DNA of 64,000 nucleotides from Pardosa pseudoannulata (GCA_032207245.1 CM063504.1:17771951-17835950); one strand, 5' to 3'. Counted from the stretch's first letter, positions 37,883-49,243 are shown. A program made the numbers and translations. Notes: generated by a model not told the origin, from the sequence alone.

Positions 37883-37889
37883 ATTTCTG

Positions 37890-38830
37890 TATATTATGTA
37901 ATATAACTTACGGATGTATGAAGAGAGAAAGAGAAACCAGTAAATATTTGTTTAAAACAAAAATATACTGTATATATGTGTCTATAAAATACATATACTG
38001 CATTTAACAAGCCCCTATTTTGCGAAATAAGTATTCTTTCTTTGGGCCGAAATGAATGTTTCAATATTTTCTACTTATTGCACTTTCAAACATGAAGACG
38101 TTAGTATTCCCTCTAGGTAAATATTGGTACTCTAGTGCAGTTCGATTTATGCACACAATAAAAATCCTTGATGGAAAATTTCGATTAAACTGGTTTGTGA
38201 CACTATATAATATTTTGTTACTTGAAAAAGTGGTGTAATATATCTAAGGCATTCAGAAATAACCCATGACTGAATAAAATGCATTTTATACACTTAGGGT
38301 TCTAAATATTAATGATTTCTATTTGGTAATAAAAAATTACCAAAGAGGAATATATTGAAAGATTAATAGTGACCTAAATTATTCTGGCTAATTGTACAGG
38401 TATCAAAGAGTTTTTATATTTTTAAGCTACTAAAAAGGTGCGATTATGCTTTCATATTTACGCTTTTTTATTTATATGGAATACGTATTCAAGAAAAAAA
38501 AATTAAATTTTTACTCGTGTTTTATTACTATGTCACTTTCAATGTCAGTACAGTTCATAGTTGTGTAAATGAAATTTTATGCTGACGAATAATTATGCTT
38601 ATTAATTTCATATTAGTTTTACTAATAATAAAGTGACCAAAGTAATGTTCCGAGAAATTAATATGCACCAAATTTATCCTGGTTAACCTGAGATTGTTGA
38701 CTGTGGTATTTTGTACACCCCAACAACAAAATTGCTTTCAAGTGTTTTTGCATAATTCGCAGAATTATCTTTACATATTATAAGTCACTAAAAAAAATTT
38801 ATTTGTTTCATTCAAACAAATCCCCCTACT
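37890..38830. repeat. Dispersed repeat R2, tandem diverged units
   Basis: Blocks of the type CAATGTCAGTACAGTTCAT, TTTACTCGTGTTTTATTACT, AGAAATTAATATGCACC and AATTTATCCTGGTTAA occur here at about 38505-38690, and a weaker unit ends near 38355-38400 (AGATTAATAGTGACC, ATTATTCTGGCTAA). The same order recurs at 43065-43440 and, inverted and partial, at 39800-39870. The unit is roughly 300 bp and non-coding. Confidence 0.55.
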
Positions 38831-38876
38831 TTAAAGAATGTACACATCAACTAAATTAAGAAGCCTCAAACTTAAT

Positions 38877-38945
38877 ATATATGTGTATGTGTGTATATAC
38901 ATGTGTGTATACATATATAATATATATTTACATATATATGTAATA
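38877..38945. repeat. Degenerate (TA)/(TG) microsatellite
   Basis: ATATATGTGTATGTGTGTATATACATGTG-like sequence, forming the border of module M1 copy 2. Confidence 0.85.
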
Positions 38946-39490
38946 TATCAAAATTATTTCACTTTAATATCTCCTCTCTCCCATTCTAATTCCTTAAAAT
39001 CTATTTTCCCAACCACAAAAATTTTTTTATCAAAGGAGTGTCCTCGACTTAAAATTCTTCCAGTGCATTTCCCAGAGCTTTCTGTGCAATAGATGTAAAT
39101 ATTCTGTCCTTTCAACACATTTTCCAGCTGTCGCCGGCAAATGGCTGAGTTTTCCCTGATGTAACAGTTAAATTCGCTAGGTTTCTTGTTCCTTGTTAAA
39201 ATTCTATCTGTCTGGCTCTGGGGTACACCTCTGTTCGAGCAAAGTGTTTTCCGTGTCATTCTCTTGCCCCCTTCCTCCCGTTAACTGGCAAAGAAATGTT
39301 TATAGCACCTCTTCAATAAAGATTTAAGTTGTTCTCAAAATTGTTCTTCCCTTTAATATGATTCAATTGCAGCATTATTTATTACTGCTGGCTTATTAGG
39401 CATCAACTTGCCCATTAACCCGGACAAGTAAAAACAATAGGGGCAATAATCAAATGTAACCGGGCGTTTTAGAATTTCTGGATTACCTAC
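38946..39490 (-). repeat. Microsatellite-bounded module M1, copy 2
   Basis: Inverted relative to 14855-15402. On the minus strand it carries CGAACAGAGGTG, CATTTGCCGGCGACAGCTGG, GAATTTTAAGTCGAGG and TTTTAAGGAATTAGAATGGG. Its frame (39259 to 38954) stays open through the conserved AICRRQLENVLKGQNIYIY segment to its end, whereas copy 1 has stops. The same CCCCTATTGTTTTTACTTGT-like outer end is present. Confidence 0.8.
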
Positions 39491-39499
39491 TTATATGTA

Positions 39500-39652
<153 letters not shown>

Positions 39653-39799
39653 ATTTATAAAGAAATTTATCACAATGAAATAAACATGTTAAACGCTTGG
39701 TTTTATTTACAGCCCTGTAGTGTTCTGGTTTGCTACACTATAGTAAATGTGATCTACGTAAATATGTACGTTATTCTAAATCTAAAGTGACATTATAAA

Positions 39800-39875
39800 G
39801 GACATCATAAAAAAAGCACTGGTGTATAATTTTTCATTTTTCTTTTCTGGAATATATAATCGATAGAACTAAATT
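39800..39875 (-). repeat. R2 fragment, inverted
   Basis: ATGTCCTTTATAATGTCAC-like start and, on the minus strand, CCAGAAAAGAAAAATG, AAATTATACACCAGTG and ATGATGTCC match 43070-43115. Confidence 0.6.
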
Positions 39876-40408
39876 CATTATTTAAGTTGATTAAGACTTC
39901 TAAACTCAGTGGTTGAAGCTGATTCTGATAGTTCCATTCTGAGATTCTGTGAACATCCATGCCGTCAGAAAGATTCAATCCCATGAACTCAGAGAGGGAA
40001 GAGCAACGACTTGCTTCCTCATTCTCTAAGGTTCTTTGATCATTTACAAACATATAGGTTGATGTTGACTGAGAGTTTGATTGTTGCTAAACAAACCAAT
40101 CCCTTTAAACAACTTGATTTTCTTCTTATGACTATCTGAGCTTTGGGGAAAAGAAATCCTAACCCTAAGTGAAAATAATATACAGTTTCCACAACTGAAA
40201 TCCATATGTTTATTATTAATTTTCTAGATCTCATAAGCTTTGTGCAAATCCGACACATTCGTCAGTGAAGCTGTCAGTTTTTTCACTTATATTTTTTTTT
40301 ATTTTATAACATAGAACAAATTGAAAACTTTAAATAAGTAGCAAGCTTAAAAATTTAATACAATAAGGAAATAAAATTCGTTTACTTAAATAAATTTAGA
40401 CATTACTA
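39876..40408. other. Nothing recognised
   Basis: Unique-looking AT-rich sequence; short minus-strand frames without recognised domains. Confidence 0.45.
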
Positions 40409-40896
40409 CAGTGTTCCCTCGCTACTTCGCGCTTCATGTTTTGCGGCTTCAGTGCTTCGCGGGTTTTTCCAAAATATTCTTCAAAAAATAAGAATGTAAA
40501 AATGCAACTATGTCGGTAGCCACATTGCTGAAAGGAGCGTTGTCTCATGTTGATGCGCGAGAGAGAAGGATCCCTGCATGTCAAACAAAGAGATGAGTTG
40601 ACTCAGAGTACATACCACGGGCTGTCATAAAGGCGCGTTATTGGTTTCCGGTGAGACATCGACAAATGAGAGTACGAGTGCATTTATCCCTGTGAGTTGA
40701 TTGTCTGCGCATCATCGCAACCTCACCTAGCATCTTCTCTTGTTGTACCTCGCCAGTCTTGTGCATGATGTTAACAAGACATTGATGACTATGGTTTGAG
40801 ATGCCGAGTTCAGCAATCGCGTTGATAGGCTTATGTCCTTGTACAGGAGAATTTTGAAGGAAAGGACAACAACTACCCATCAAAATGTTTCTCTCC

Positions 40897-41013
40897 ATGG
40901 GGAAGCCCCCAGCTCTACCGTCAGTGCCTCCAGCAGAAGAGTCTCCGAATGAGACTAAAGCTTCTACGAGTCAAGTGAGAGCCTCTCCTGTGCCACCAAC
41001 ACAATACTCTTAG
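40897..41013 (+). pseudogene. Possible Tigger transposase C-terminal tail
   Basis: The frame starts MGKPPALPSVPPAEESPNET and ends with VRASPVPPTQYS and a stop. Low-complexity Pro/Ser/Glu tails of this kind end many pogo/Tigger-type transposases, and the frame sits at the expected place inside the element. No catalytic motif is present, so the call rests on position and composition only. Confidence 0.35.
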
Positions 41014-41084
41014 CCTCTGTAAGAAAGCAATGTTGATTACTGTTTATTGTTCTATAAGGTTTTGTAATTAACCTTAATAATTAG

Positions 41085-41633
41085 TGTTATAACGCGCCGA
41101 GCGGTCCGCGAATGTCCTATCTCCTATATCGTCGGTCAGTTGGTTATGACCTGCATGGGTCTCGAAAATGGAGCAGGAATGGGAGACGAAAAGAAAATCA
41201 GCCGAAGGGAGAAGTGTAAAACTTAACAACGTTGATTTATTCAACAACTAAGCAAAACATTTAAAAGAAAACTAACGGTACAATCGTTGAGAGAGGAGCT
41301 CATTCGAGAGTCACCTACTCATTTTGCCAGTCTACTCGGGAGTGTCTCCCGTCTTTCCTTGATCCAACAGGAAACCTCGGTTCCAGGGGAGAGCGACACC
41401 CCCCCCCCTTTTAACCTTCGCCCTTGAAGATGTCGAGTCACACAAAAACAATTTCTTCCTTTGTCGGTCGATGACAAAACGGCAGATTTGACACTTCTAA
41501 TAGTCCGTGTGTCAAAAGGACCATTAAGCCGTTTCACCATTGTTAGGCGCTTTGAAAATGGTCGGCGCCTTACAATGAACCAAAAGAATAAAAGTTCGCC
41601 CGACCATCGACAGAGACGGACGCGACTATTACA
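41085..41633. mobile_element. Solo LTR nested in the Tigger-like element
   Basis: A 549-bp segment starts TGTTATAACGCG and ends CGCGACTATTACA. It has TG...CA ends and a perfect 5-bp target duplication, ATTAG at 41080-41084 and 41634-41638. G+C is high relative to the flanks. AATAAA-type signals occur on both strands (plus near 41587, minus near 41240), so orientation is uncertain. No primer-binding site or internal coding region is present, as expected after LTR-LTR recombination. Confidence 0.8.
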
Positions 41634-41809
41634 ATTAGCACTGACACGTTTAAGTAAATACGTATACTGCTGTAATTGTTGTCTTAAATGTGTAAAGTGT
41701 AAATACTGTTTACATATTTAAAATATTCCTGTACACGCATACACAAAAATTCCTAGTGTCAAATCGTACTTAGTGATTCTTCAGCTTTCGCAGAAGGTTC
41801 TGGTCCCCA

Positions 41810-42540
41810 TTAACCCTTTAACGGACAGTGGTTTCAGAGCGAAACCACATGTTAAATTATTTCTCTGCTTTTGAAAAACTTACGATGGATTTTTTAAGGT
41901 CTTCTATATTTATGACATTTCCTACTCACAGCATAGAGGATACAAGAGCTCCATATTTCATTTGAAATATACCTGGTTAAACTTACTTTACCTGGAAAAG
42001 TCAGTAATATAATTTTTCCACTTATAACTCAAAATAAAAAATATATATCTAAACAACATTTATAAATTGTTTGTTTTGTTTGGAACTCTACGGTCTACTA
42101 TTTTGCAACACTAGAGCTAATCAAACAGAGACCTACAGCCTAAAGACAATTCCAAACGGCTACGAACATCTATTGCTGAAGTGGGATTTGAACCCGCGAA
42201 TACCTAAAAGCAGCGCTCTATCATGTGGACATCGTTTGACTGTAAATTGTTTCGTTTTTCCTTTATTATACCCTTTTTATGATAATCATTGTTTCCCCAG
42301 CATAATTAAACCTTTATAAAAGTATTTTCTCTCCGAGGTAAAATACTTTTATACTTTTAAAACCCTAAAAGTATTTTCCTTTTGAGGGGTTTTACACTTT
42401 AAACACCCCTCAAATTCCACCCTACCGCCTCAAGAAATTAATAAAATATGCATTTATATTTATAAAGTTCATAGATACCATTATTGAACTAATTTCCTTA
42501 TATCCCAAAGAATTTATATGAGTGACCTTTAAGGGGTTAA
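41810..42540. mobile_element. TTAA-flanked MITE (piggyBac-type ends), family T2
   Basis: TTAACCCTTTAACGGACAGT on the left and, read inward, TTAACCCCTTAAAGGTCACT on the right form inverted ends bounded by TTAA. GTGGTTTCAGAGCGAAACCAC at 41828-41848 is a perfect 21-bp subterminal palindrome with a 10-bp arm, comparable to the palindromes in the piggyBac remnants. No transposase. A SINE-A is nested at 42073-42242. The element itself sits in the right arm of the Tigger-like element. Confidence 0.83.
42073..42242 (-). repeat. SINE-A (tRNA-derived), nested in TTAA MITE
   Basis: Minus-strand copy (TTTTGTTTGGAACTCTACGG tail, GGGATTTGAACCCGCG inverted B box, GGACATCGTTTGAC head). A perfect 10-bp target duplication TAAATTGTTT lies at 42063-42072 and 42243-42252. 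Confidence 0.9.
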
Positions 42541-42739
42541 CCGCGAAAAACGAGGGATCACTGTATAGTATATTCATTAAGTGCAGCCACTTGGAAAGTC
42601 TTTACTGAGCAAACCCACATACTTCTAGCGAGGATTAAGTGCCAATTTTTAATTATATTATCAATTATTTGGAAAATAGTCAACACGGTAGGTCTGTAAT
42701 GCGTCGATTTATATTAATTAAAAATGCAATTTTTATAAC

Positions 42740-42946
42740 ATTTAGATAAAAATGCTACGAAACGTTTTCGTTTTTTCTTTGTTTTTATATTTGTTTTAAG
42801 ATACATCGTGTAAAAATTTTTGTAATTGCAAAATCATTATAATAAATTTAAGAAATATCAAAATTGCTAAAATTTTTGGTGACCCCTGCTTCAGATCCAA
42901 TGACACCAATTGAGGTCGGAACCCACAGTTTAAGAAACTCTGAGTG
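42740..42946 (-). mobile_element. hAT-type terminal fragment
   Basis: On the minus strand the end reads CAGAGTTTCTTAAACTGTGG, then GTTCCGACCTCAATTGG and GGGGTCACCAAAAATTTT. This is the common hAT (Charlie-like) end of the CAGTGTTTCTCAAACTGTGG type followed by a ggggtcac block. The opposite end and transposase were not found. Confidence 0.65.
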
Positions 42947-43009
42947 GCACCACAGATAGGCTATAGTCAATCAGAGAGCATGTCATGTTTTAGTGCTACT
43001 GTAAGAGCA

Positions 43010-43440
43010 TGACTATATCTTAATCTACTTGAATAATGACTTTACTTCTATTGATAACATATTCCAGAAAAGAAATGAAAAATTATACACCAGTGTTTTT
43101 TACATGATGTCACTTTCAATGTCACGTTAGATTCATGGTGGAATAAAATATATATTTTCGCAGACGAGACACTAGAGCTTACTAATATCCTGTTCGGTTA
43201 GGTAATAATAAAACGACTAGAAAACTTAATGTTCTAAGAGATTAATCCTGACCTAATTTATTCTGGTTAAGTATTGGGTGTATGGGAACAGATATCATTC
43301 ATTCTACTCTGAGGGCTCGATTATGTTTTAATATTCTAGAAAAAAGACATTATTTATATGGATTACATTTTCCAGCAAGAATTAAAAACCTTACACTAGT
43401 GTTTTTATGCGACGCCCCTTTCAATGTCACGAAAGATTTT
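43010..43440. repeat. Dispersed repeat R2, two tandem units
   Basis: ATTCCAGAAAAGAAATGAAA, TTATACACCAGTGTTTTTTA, CACTTTCAATGTCACG, then AGAGATTAATCCTGACC and TTTATTCTGGTTAA make one unit. TTCCAGCAAGAATTAAAAAC, ACACTAGTGTTTTTATGC and CCTTTCAATGTCACG start the next at 43370-43436. Compare 38505-38690. Confidence 0.6.
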
Positions 43441-43451
43441 CACATTCTAGC

Positions 43452-43625
43452 TTAGTTTGGAACGCTATAGGCTACTGTTTTGCTACACGAGGGCTAATGA
43501 GAACGGGATATAGTGCTTAAAGGTGAATCCGTACGGGTATGATCATCCATGCCATCAGCGGTATTCAAACACGAGAAAGCCGGTGCCGAAAAGCAGCGTC
43601 CTACCATTCGACTACCGTACGGCTT
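43452..43625 (-). repeat. SINE-A (tRNA-derived)
   Basis: Diverged minus-strand copy, inserted just after the second R2 unit. Flanks CACATTCTAGC (43441-43451) and CACATACTAGC (43626-43636) form an 11-bp target duplication with one mismatch. The head reads TACCGTACGGC, more degraded than other copies. Confidence 0.85.
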
Positions 43626-43769
43626 CACATACTAGCATGATTCTTATTAAAACTTACACTTAAACATTATTGGTAATATAATAACAGCATTGAAATTTTG
43701 AGTGTATGCACATGAAAATAAAAGTAAATATATTTTTTGAAATAGATCATAAAAGTACTTTATAAATTA

Positions 43770-44539
43770 TCAACCCTCTAAGCGGTTCGCACGTACAATT
43801 CCGCCAAACCGATAATATCTTCAAAGCGGTTGTCATGTACAATTTTCGATCTCTAAAAACGCTCTGAAAATAGATGTAATATACATTTCAAGTGTTTTGT
43901 CCCATGGAGTGTTGCGGTAGGAGGGTCAAGTCGATTGTTTAAGAACTGCACCCCTCTTTTTTATTGAGGGATGCAGCCCTACCACTTCAGGCCCAAAGAC
44001 GCTGATAGCTTTTCATGGCTTTATAAATCTCTAATTCGAAGTTCATTTGCAGTAACAGATGTATCTCTAACTGCATCACTTAAATATCTTGGATGTCTTT
44101 CGTAAAAAAATATAAATAAGTTTCTCAAAGAATATTGTGATTTGTACTGAGACTGGACGATCTTTATGTGTTTTAAAAATTAACCGGAAGTAAAGGTACA
44201 ATAAGGAGGGTGGATTTCCTGTATTCCATTCTGATAGACAAAGGGTGAAGGAAAAAGTCATAGAACGCTTTGACCACTGACACAGTAAACCTTTAGCGTA
44301 TTTTTGGACACTTTTTCCTCGATGTGTCAGCCGAACGATGGCCGAATGGTTAGGGCACTGACCTTCGGAACCGGAGTTCGTGGGTTCGAGTCCCACTGAG
44401 GCATGGATGTTCGTAGCCGTTCGGAATCGGCTTTAAACAGTAGGTCCCGGTCTCATTAGCCCTCGTGTAGCAAAAAGTAGACCGTAGTGCTCCCAACCAA
44501 CCAACCAACCAACCTCGATGTGTCAACTTAGAGGGTTAA
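43770..44539. mobile_element. TTAA MITE, family T1, copy 2 (inverted)
   Basis: Opposite in orientation to 4552-5189 and sharing ends and body (CCCTCTAAGCGGTTCGCACG, GTACAATTCCGCCAAACCG, CGCTTTGACCACTGACACAG). The right border has TTAA; the left border reads TCAA, one base off. A complete SINE-A (44330-44512) is inserted near the right end, so the element itself is about 590 bp plus the SINE. Confidence 0.87.
44330..44512 (+). repeat. SINE-A (tRNA-derived), nested, with known empty site
   Basis: Near-consensus copy with a GATGGCCGAATGGTTAGGG head, B box GGGTTCGAGTCCC and a tail of four CCAA units. A perfect 13-bp target duplication CCTCGATGTGTCA flanks it (44317-44329 and 44513-44525). The other T1 copy has only one version of this site (near 4562-4580, inverted), so both filled and empty alleles of the target are visible here. 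Confidence 0.97.
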
Positions 44540-45139
44540 CTTAGAATTATGAAATCCCTCACACAGATAAACTAAAGTATAAGTTAGTTAGTAACATTGA
44601 AAATTTTTCTTAAAACCAATTGATGTTAGAATAATTCTTTTAAATGAAATTATTTGTTGAAGTTTAAAAAATTCTCCTTCTAATTTTTCACAAATGCCTA
44701 TAAAATGGCTATCATGCACTTCTAATATATGCATAAATGAATCTGGTATCTGTCTAATCGAAGAATTTCGGTATCTTTTGACTAATCCTGAGATTAGAGA
44801 GATATTTGCAATGAGTGACTCGTTGTTGAAGTCGAGCTGTTTAGAAGTAACTAACGAGTCAATGATTGTCCAGAGTGTAATGTTGTTTATTACAGTCTTT
44901 AATTTAGTGTATTTTCTTGCTGTTCTATTTGAATTTCAATTTGTGAGCTTCCCATATGTTTTATATTGGCCTATCTCGTAGTTTAAAAATAAATTTAAAA
45001 AGCACGATCACTAACGAATGGTATATGCTGTCATTAAACTCCACCATTGACTCATTTTACTTGTATAAAATCAAATCTGTTGATAATTTTAGATCTAAAA
45101 ATTCATAAAAATCACTTAATAGTTACTAATAGTTTTTTA
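44540..45139. other. Nothing recognised
   Basis: An open frame of 95 codons at 44694-44981 on the plus strand has one hydrophobic stretch near residues 58-85 but no recognised family; probably chance. Confidence 0.4.
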
Positions 45140-45144
45140 ACAGG

Positions 45145-45981
45145 TGTGAGAGTGCAGCTATATTTGACATAGGATTTGCGAAACTGATTAGCTCCAGAAA
45201 GCCTGTGGTGTGGCCAGTGAAAATAATTGCACTTAAACTTCACCACGTTTTGGAGAATTGTGATTGGTCTCCAGGAGGCGATTCAGGACCATCCTCGGAG
45301 TCCCAGTCCATCTGGGAAGAGCCGGGAAAGGACGCATTGTAAAAAGGACAATGGAACAACGAACACATCAGCACAGAATAATGGAAAAAGTATAGGGTTG
45401 CCTGAGTAAAAGAACGAAGGAAAAGAATGCAGCGTTATCTTGGACGTTGGCATTTTTAAGGCGATATTTTTTTGCATATTTCCTTGTCATTTGTTCTATA
45501 TTTGAACATTGTAATATTGATCAGTGGTATTATACTATAATTAAAGACGATATAAAGCAACTTTGGGTTATAAATGACTTTGAAATAACAACAGCAATCT
45601 ACGACACCACAGCATTTTGAAAAAAAAGTGCCAATGTCCAAGAGAAAGCTGCATTCTTTTCCTTCCTTCTTTCTACTCAGGCAACCCTATACTTTTTCCA
45701 TTATCTGTGCTGATGTGTTCGTTGTTCCATTGTCCTTTTTACAAAGCGTCCTTTCCCTGCTCTGCCCAGAATGACTGCGAAGGATGGTCCTGAATCGCCT
45801 CCTGGAGAACAATCACAATTCTCCAAAATTTGGTGAAGTTTAAGTGCAATTATTTTCACTGGCCACACCACACGCTTCCTGGAGTCGCGAAAAAAAGCTT
45901 GAGCATTCAACCCACAACGTGTGAGTACGGCGAGTAAATCAATTTGGCAAATCCTATGTCAAACATTGCTGCACTCTCACA
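45145..45981. mobile_element. Long inverted-repeat (fold-back) element, 837 bp
   Basis: The ends are TGTGAGAGTGCAGC and its exact complement GCTGCACTCTCACA, and the similarity continues inward for about 330-360 bp on each side with a few indels. Left arm about 45145-45475; right arm about 45617-45981. Shared blocks include GGCCAGTGAAAATAATTGCA, CGATTCAGGACCATCCT, AAAAGGACAATGGAACAACG, AACACATCAGCACAGA and AAAAGTATAGGGTTGCCTGA, all present inverted in the right arm. A perfect ACAGG duplication lies at 45140-45144 and 45982-45986. The loop (45476-45616) is AT-rich. No transposase. A transcript would fold into a long hairpin. Confidence 0.92.
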
Positions 45982-45989
45982 ACAGGAAT

Positions 45990-47449
45990 GATAAATTAAT
46001 CTATTTCTCGTATAAATTTCAAAATAATATTACGACATTCGTTTTATGTCACAATTTTAAAGTAAGTTTCTGTTTCCTGGAACAAAATTTGACTACTATT
46101 TTGAACAATCACCGATATGTTTTAAGAAATTTTAGGAACATCTAGCTGAAGGCAAATTTCTTCAGCTTCAATGGTACGTAGATTGCATGATATATCACTC
46201 TATTCCTGTAGAGAAAGGTGTGTGATAGACACCTGAAAATCTCTATAACATTAAATAAATAGAAATTAATTCGAATATTAAAAAAAGCGCTTCGGGAAAT
46301 TTTGCATAGTGTGGTGCCAGGAAAAGTCATTGTACCGAATTCTATGCATGTAGGTCGCTCTTTACTACATAATAGCATCCACACTTAGAGTTTAATGCTT
46401 AAAATATTCCTGATAGCTAGAACCTTTTCTTCCTTTGCTCATTATATTATTTAACACTTACGAAAAGAAAATTAATTATCCCTTTGTAAAATGCATTTCA
46501 CATTTTCATGATGCAAGAGTAAATTTACAAAAATTTAACTTAAAATTTCGATTCACAGATAGTTTTCTTTTCATGAATTAAAATGTAATTAAGCTAATCC
46601 AGTATTCTATTTTAACTCTTTGAATAGTTACACGAACTTTGTTTAATTATATGTTTTTTAAAATTAAAGTGAACAGTATGAAAGACCAGCTATTTTGGAA
46701 CATCTAGTGTTTAAAAATCAAGAACAAATTGATTTCTATAATGCTGAGTTACAAGAGTTTTTAATTAGATTTACATTTCGTAGCAGAATAATTTAAGAAA
46801 AGAAAAACTGGTAATACATGCCGAACTTGCAGGTAGTGGAAAAAAGTAAACACCTGGTGTAACTGAGTGTTTAGAAGTGTCGAAGGCAGACATGCATGAT
46901 CTGGAACACAGATGGTAAGCTAGATTTGCACCTGGTAATATTAAATTCTGTGTATTTTCTTGGAAATTGTTTCTCTGAAGTTCGTATTAAGTTAAAAGCA
47001 AGGTTTGTAAAAAATCCTGCTATAAAAAAAATCACATCAAACCAAAATTTATTTCTTTAAGTCAGAATTTGTGATTAAAAATTACTTTAGAAATTAAACG
47101 CGACAAATAAATAATTTAAGTTATGATTAACTCTTTTAAGATTAACGATTAAGTTTTATATGTCCTTATTCTATTACTTTTCTCAACAAACTCTGTGTAA
47201 CATTTACTTACATGACAAATTATGTATTAAATGTATGAAATATAATTTTTTTATCTGTCCTCAACAAATTCTTATAAACTATTTTCATTTATCTTTATCA
47301 TCTTCAAATATAAACTATTTATTTTCAAATGCGTTTATTATTTATCATAGTACTTACTGACATAAATACAACTGAATATTATACACTCCTTGATTTATGA
47401 CATTTTATTATATTAGTCGGAAAAGACATAGATTAATAATTACGGAGAG
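45990..47449. other. Nothing recognised
   Basis: AT-rich DNA; minus-strand frame 46384-46142 and plus-strand frame 47160-47360 have no recognised domain. Confidence 0.5.
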
Positions 47450-47600
47450 CAGAAATATGGCCGATTTATATATATGCTAATGCCTTCGGTACCAATAGTT
47501 CGTGTTAAATCGCACTGTGGCATTATGTTTTAGCCGTTCATATCGGCTTTATTAGCTTATAGTACCGGTCTCATTACCCTCGTGTTGCAAAAAGTAGATA
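47450..47600 (+). repeat. SINE-A, old gapped copy
   Basis: Contains ATATGGCCGATT, TGCCTTCGGTACCAATAGTT, TCGCACTGTGGCAT, AGCCGTTC, GTACCGGTCTCATTA and GTTGCAAAAAGTAGA in the SINE-A order, with several small deletions. Confidence 0.65.
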
Positions 47601-47659
47601 TTATTGTACTTTTATTTACACTTCTCTATTATTATAATTTTATTCCAATAATATTATAT

Positions 47660-47830
47660 TATTAGTTGCCAGTATCGAGGTTCGAGCAGACCAAAGATCT
47701 GTATTCATTATGGCGGCTTACACATATTCTCAATATCCTCCAAGTTTCCCATTATTCACTCCTGGAATAAACCTCGGGATTTATTCTATTTTACAAGGGC
47801 CCAGTTTGTTTGCTTGTGTTGTTCCGGCCT
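47660..47830 (+). repeat. SINE-B fragment
   Basis: CAGTATCGAGGTTCGAGCAG, CCAAAGATCTGTATTCATTA, ATCCTCCAAGTTTCCC and TTTACAAGGGCCCAG follow the SINE-B order but with deletions. A similar AT-rich sequence (ATTGTATTTTTATTCATACT type) lies on both sides, at 47601-47660 and 48016-48070. Confidence 0.5.
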
Positions 47831-47834
47831 AGGG

Positions 47835-48757
47835 AGTGACGTCGCCCCCCTATATGATGCTCCCATAGTTAAAAGGCGAAGAAATATCTGCGGCTTGGTA
47901 GGGGCAAATGCTTAAGAGTAAGTGTCTCCTTATGGGAAATAATGATTTGATGACAAAAATATTACCTCTTTAACCTAAAATATTTAGATTGTATTTTTTA
48001 ATTATATATATATATTATTGTATTTTTATTCATACTTCTCTATTATTATATTTTAAATAATATTGTATTTTTATTCATATTTCTCTTATAGTTAAACAAT
48101 TATTATATTTTATTTTAATTATTCAGCTGTTAATAAATGTGTATTGAAAAAAGTGTTCTTGATTTTAATCATTAATTTATTCATTCGGTGATTTAAATGA
48201 TAATTTAGATCAATGTAATATAAACTACCCTACCCAGGTTAAAAGTATATCATATTCTAAATAAAAAATCTGAAAAAAATATTTTTGATTTTCAATCTTG
48301 AATTTATAAATACATGGATTTAAATCATGATTTATATCAATGGAAATTAAATCAACCAATTCTGATTTAAAGTACAGTATATTTTAAATTCCAGCACAAA
48401 ATAAATAAATTAAATCACTATTATTAAATGTTAAAAAATCACTTGTAAATATAAGTAATTTATTATACAATTTTAATTTGAATAATTTCTCAAGTTTTCT
48501 TGCATGTGTAAGTTTTCCAGAAATTATTTGTTTTAAAACAACAACACGAAATCGGGTCGTTCGAAATGGTATTGCCACTTTGTAAAAGGAACATTACCTT
48601 TAGTTAACGTAAAACATTAAGAATTGTCATGGGAAAAGCCTTTAGGAAAATTACGTTAGGGTGGGGCAGACAAATGGAGGCAATTTCTTAATTGCGAAAT
48701 GGATGCCTGTCATTTCCGTAAACTCCCATAGGCTGAATACTACCTAAGATTTTTCAA
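47835..48757. repeat. AT-rich DNA with internal duplications
   Basis: GATTTTAATCATTAATTTAT ... GATTTAAATGATAATTTAGATCAATG (48158-48215) is echoed at 48288-48342 (GATTTTCAATCTTGAATTTA ... GATTTAAATCATGATTTATATCAATG). No gene seen. Confidence 0.5.
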
Positions 48758-48842
48758 CATAGTGTTATTCGTTTAGTGTTAATATGTTATTTTTCTTATA
48801 CAATGTACAATACAGATGAAAATAAATCATATAAATATTAAC

Positions 48843-48894
<52 letters not shown>

Positions 48895-49030
48895 TATATG
48901 TATTTATATAATTATTTATATATATATATTTATATATATATATATATATAATATATATATAATATATACATATATATATTATATATGTATTTATATAATT
49001 ATTTATATATATATATATATAATATATATG

Positions 49031-49093
<63 letters not shown>

Positions 49094-49113
49094 TTATATA
49101 TGTATTTATATAA

Positions 49114-49157
<44 letters not shown>

Positions 49158-49243
49158 GTATATATAAGTATACTTATATATCCAATATAGTGTTATTCGT
49201 TTAGTGTTACTATGTGATTTTTCTTATACGATGTACAATACAG

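Larger units (their letters stand above)
40409..42563 (+). mobile_element. pogo/Tigger-like transposon carrying nested insertions
   Basis: The left end is CAGTGTTCCCTCGCTACTTC and the right end, read inward, is CAGTGATCCCTCGTTTTTCG; both are flanked by TA (40407-40408 and 42564-42565), the target of this superfamily. Removing the TTAA element at 41810-42540 joins the right end to TGGGGACCAGAACC and CTTCTGCG, restoring a long end of the 'cgcggttaatggggacc' kind known from Tigger-type elements. A short plus-strand frame near 40897 may be the transposase C-terminus. The catalytic region is missing or unrecognisable. Confidence 0.82.
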
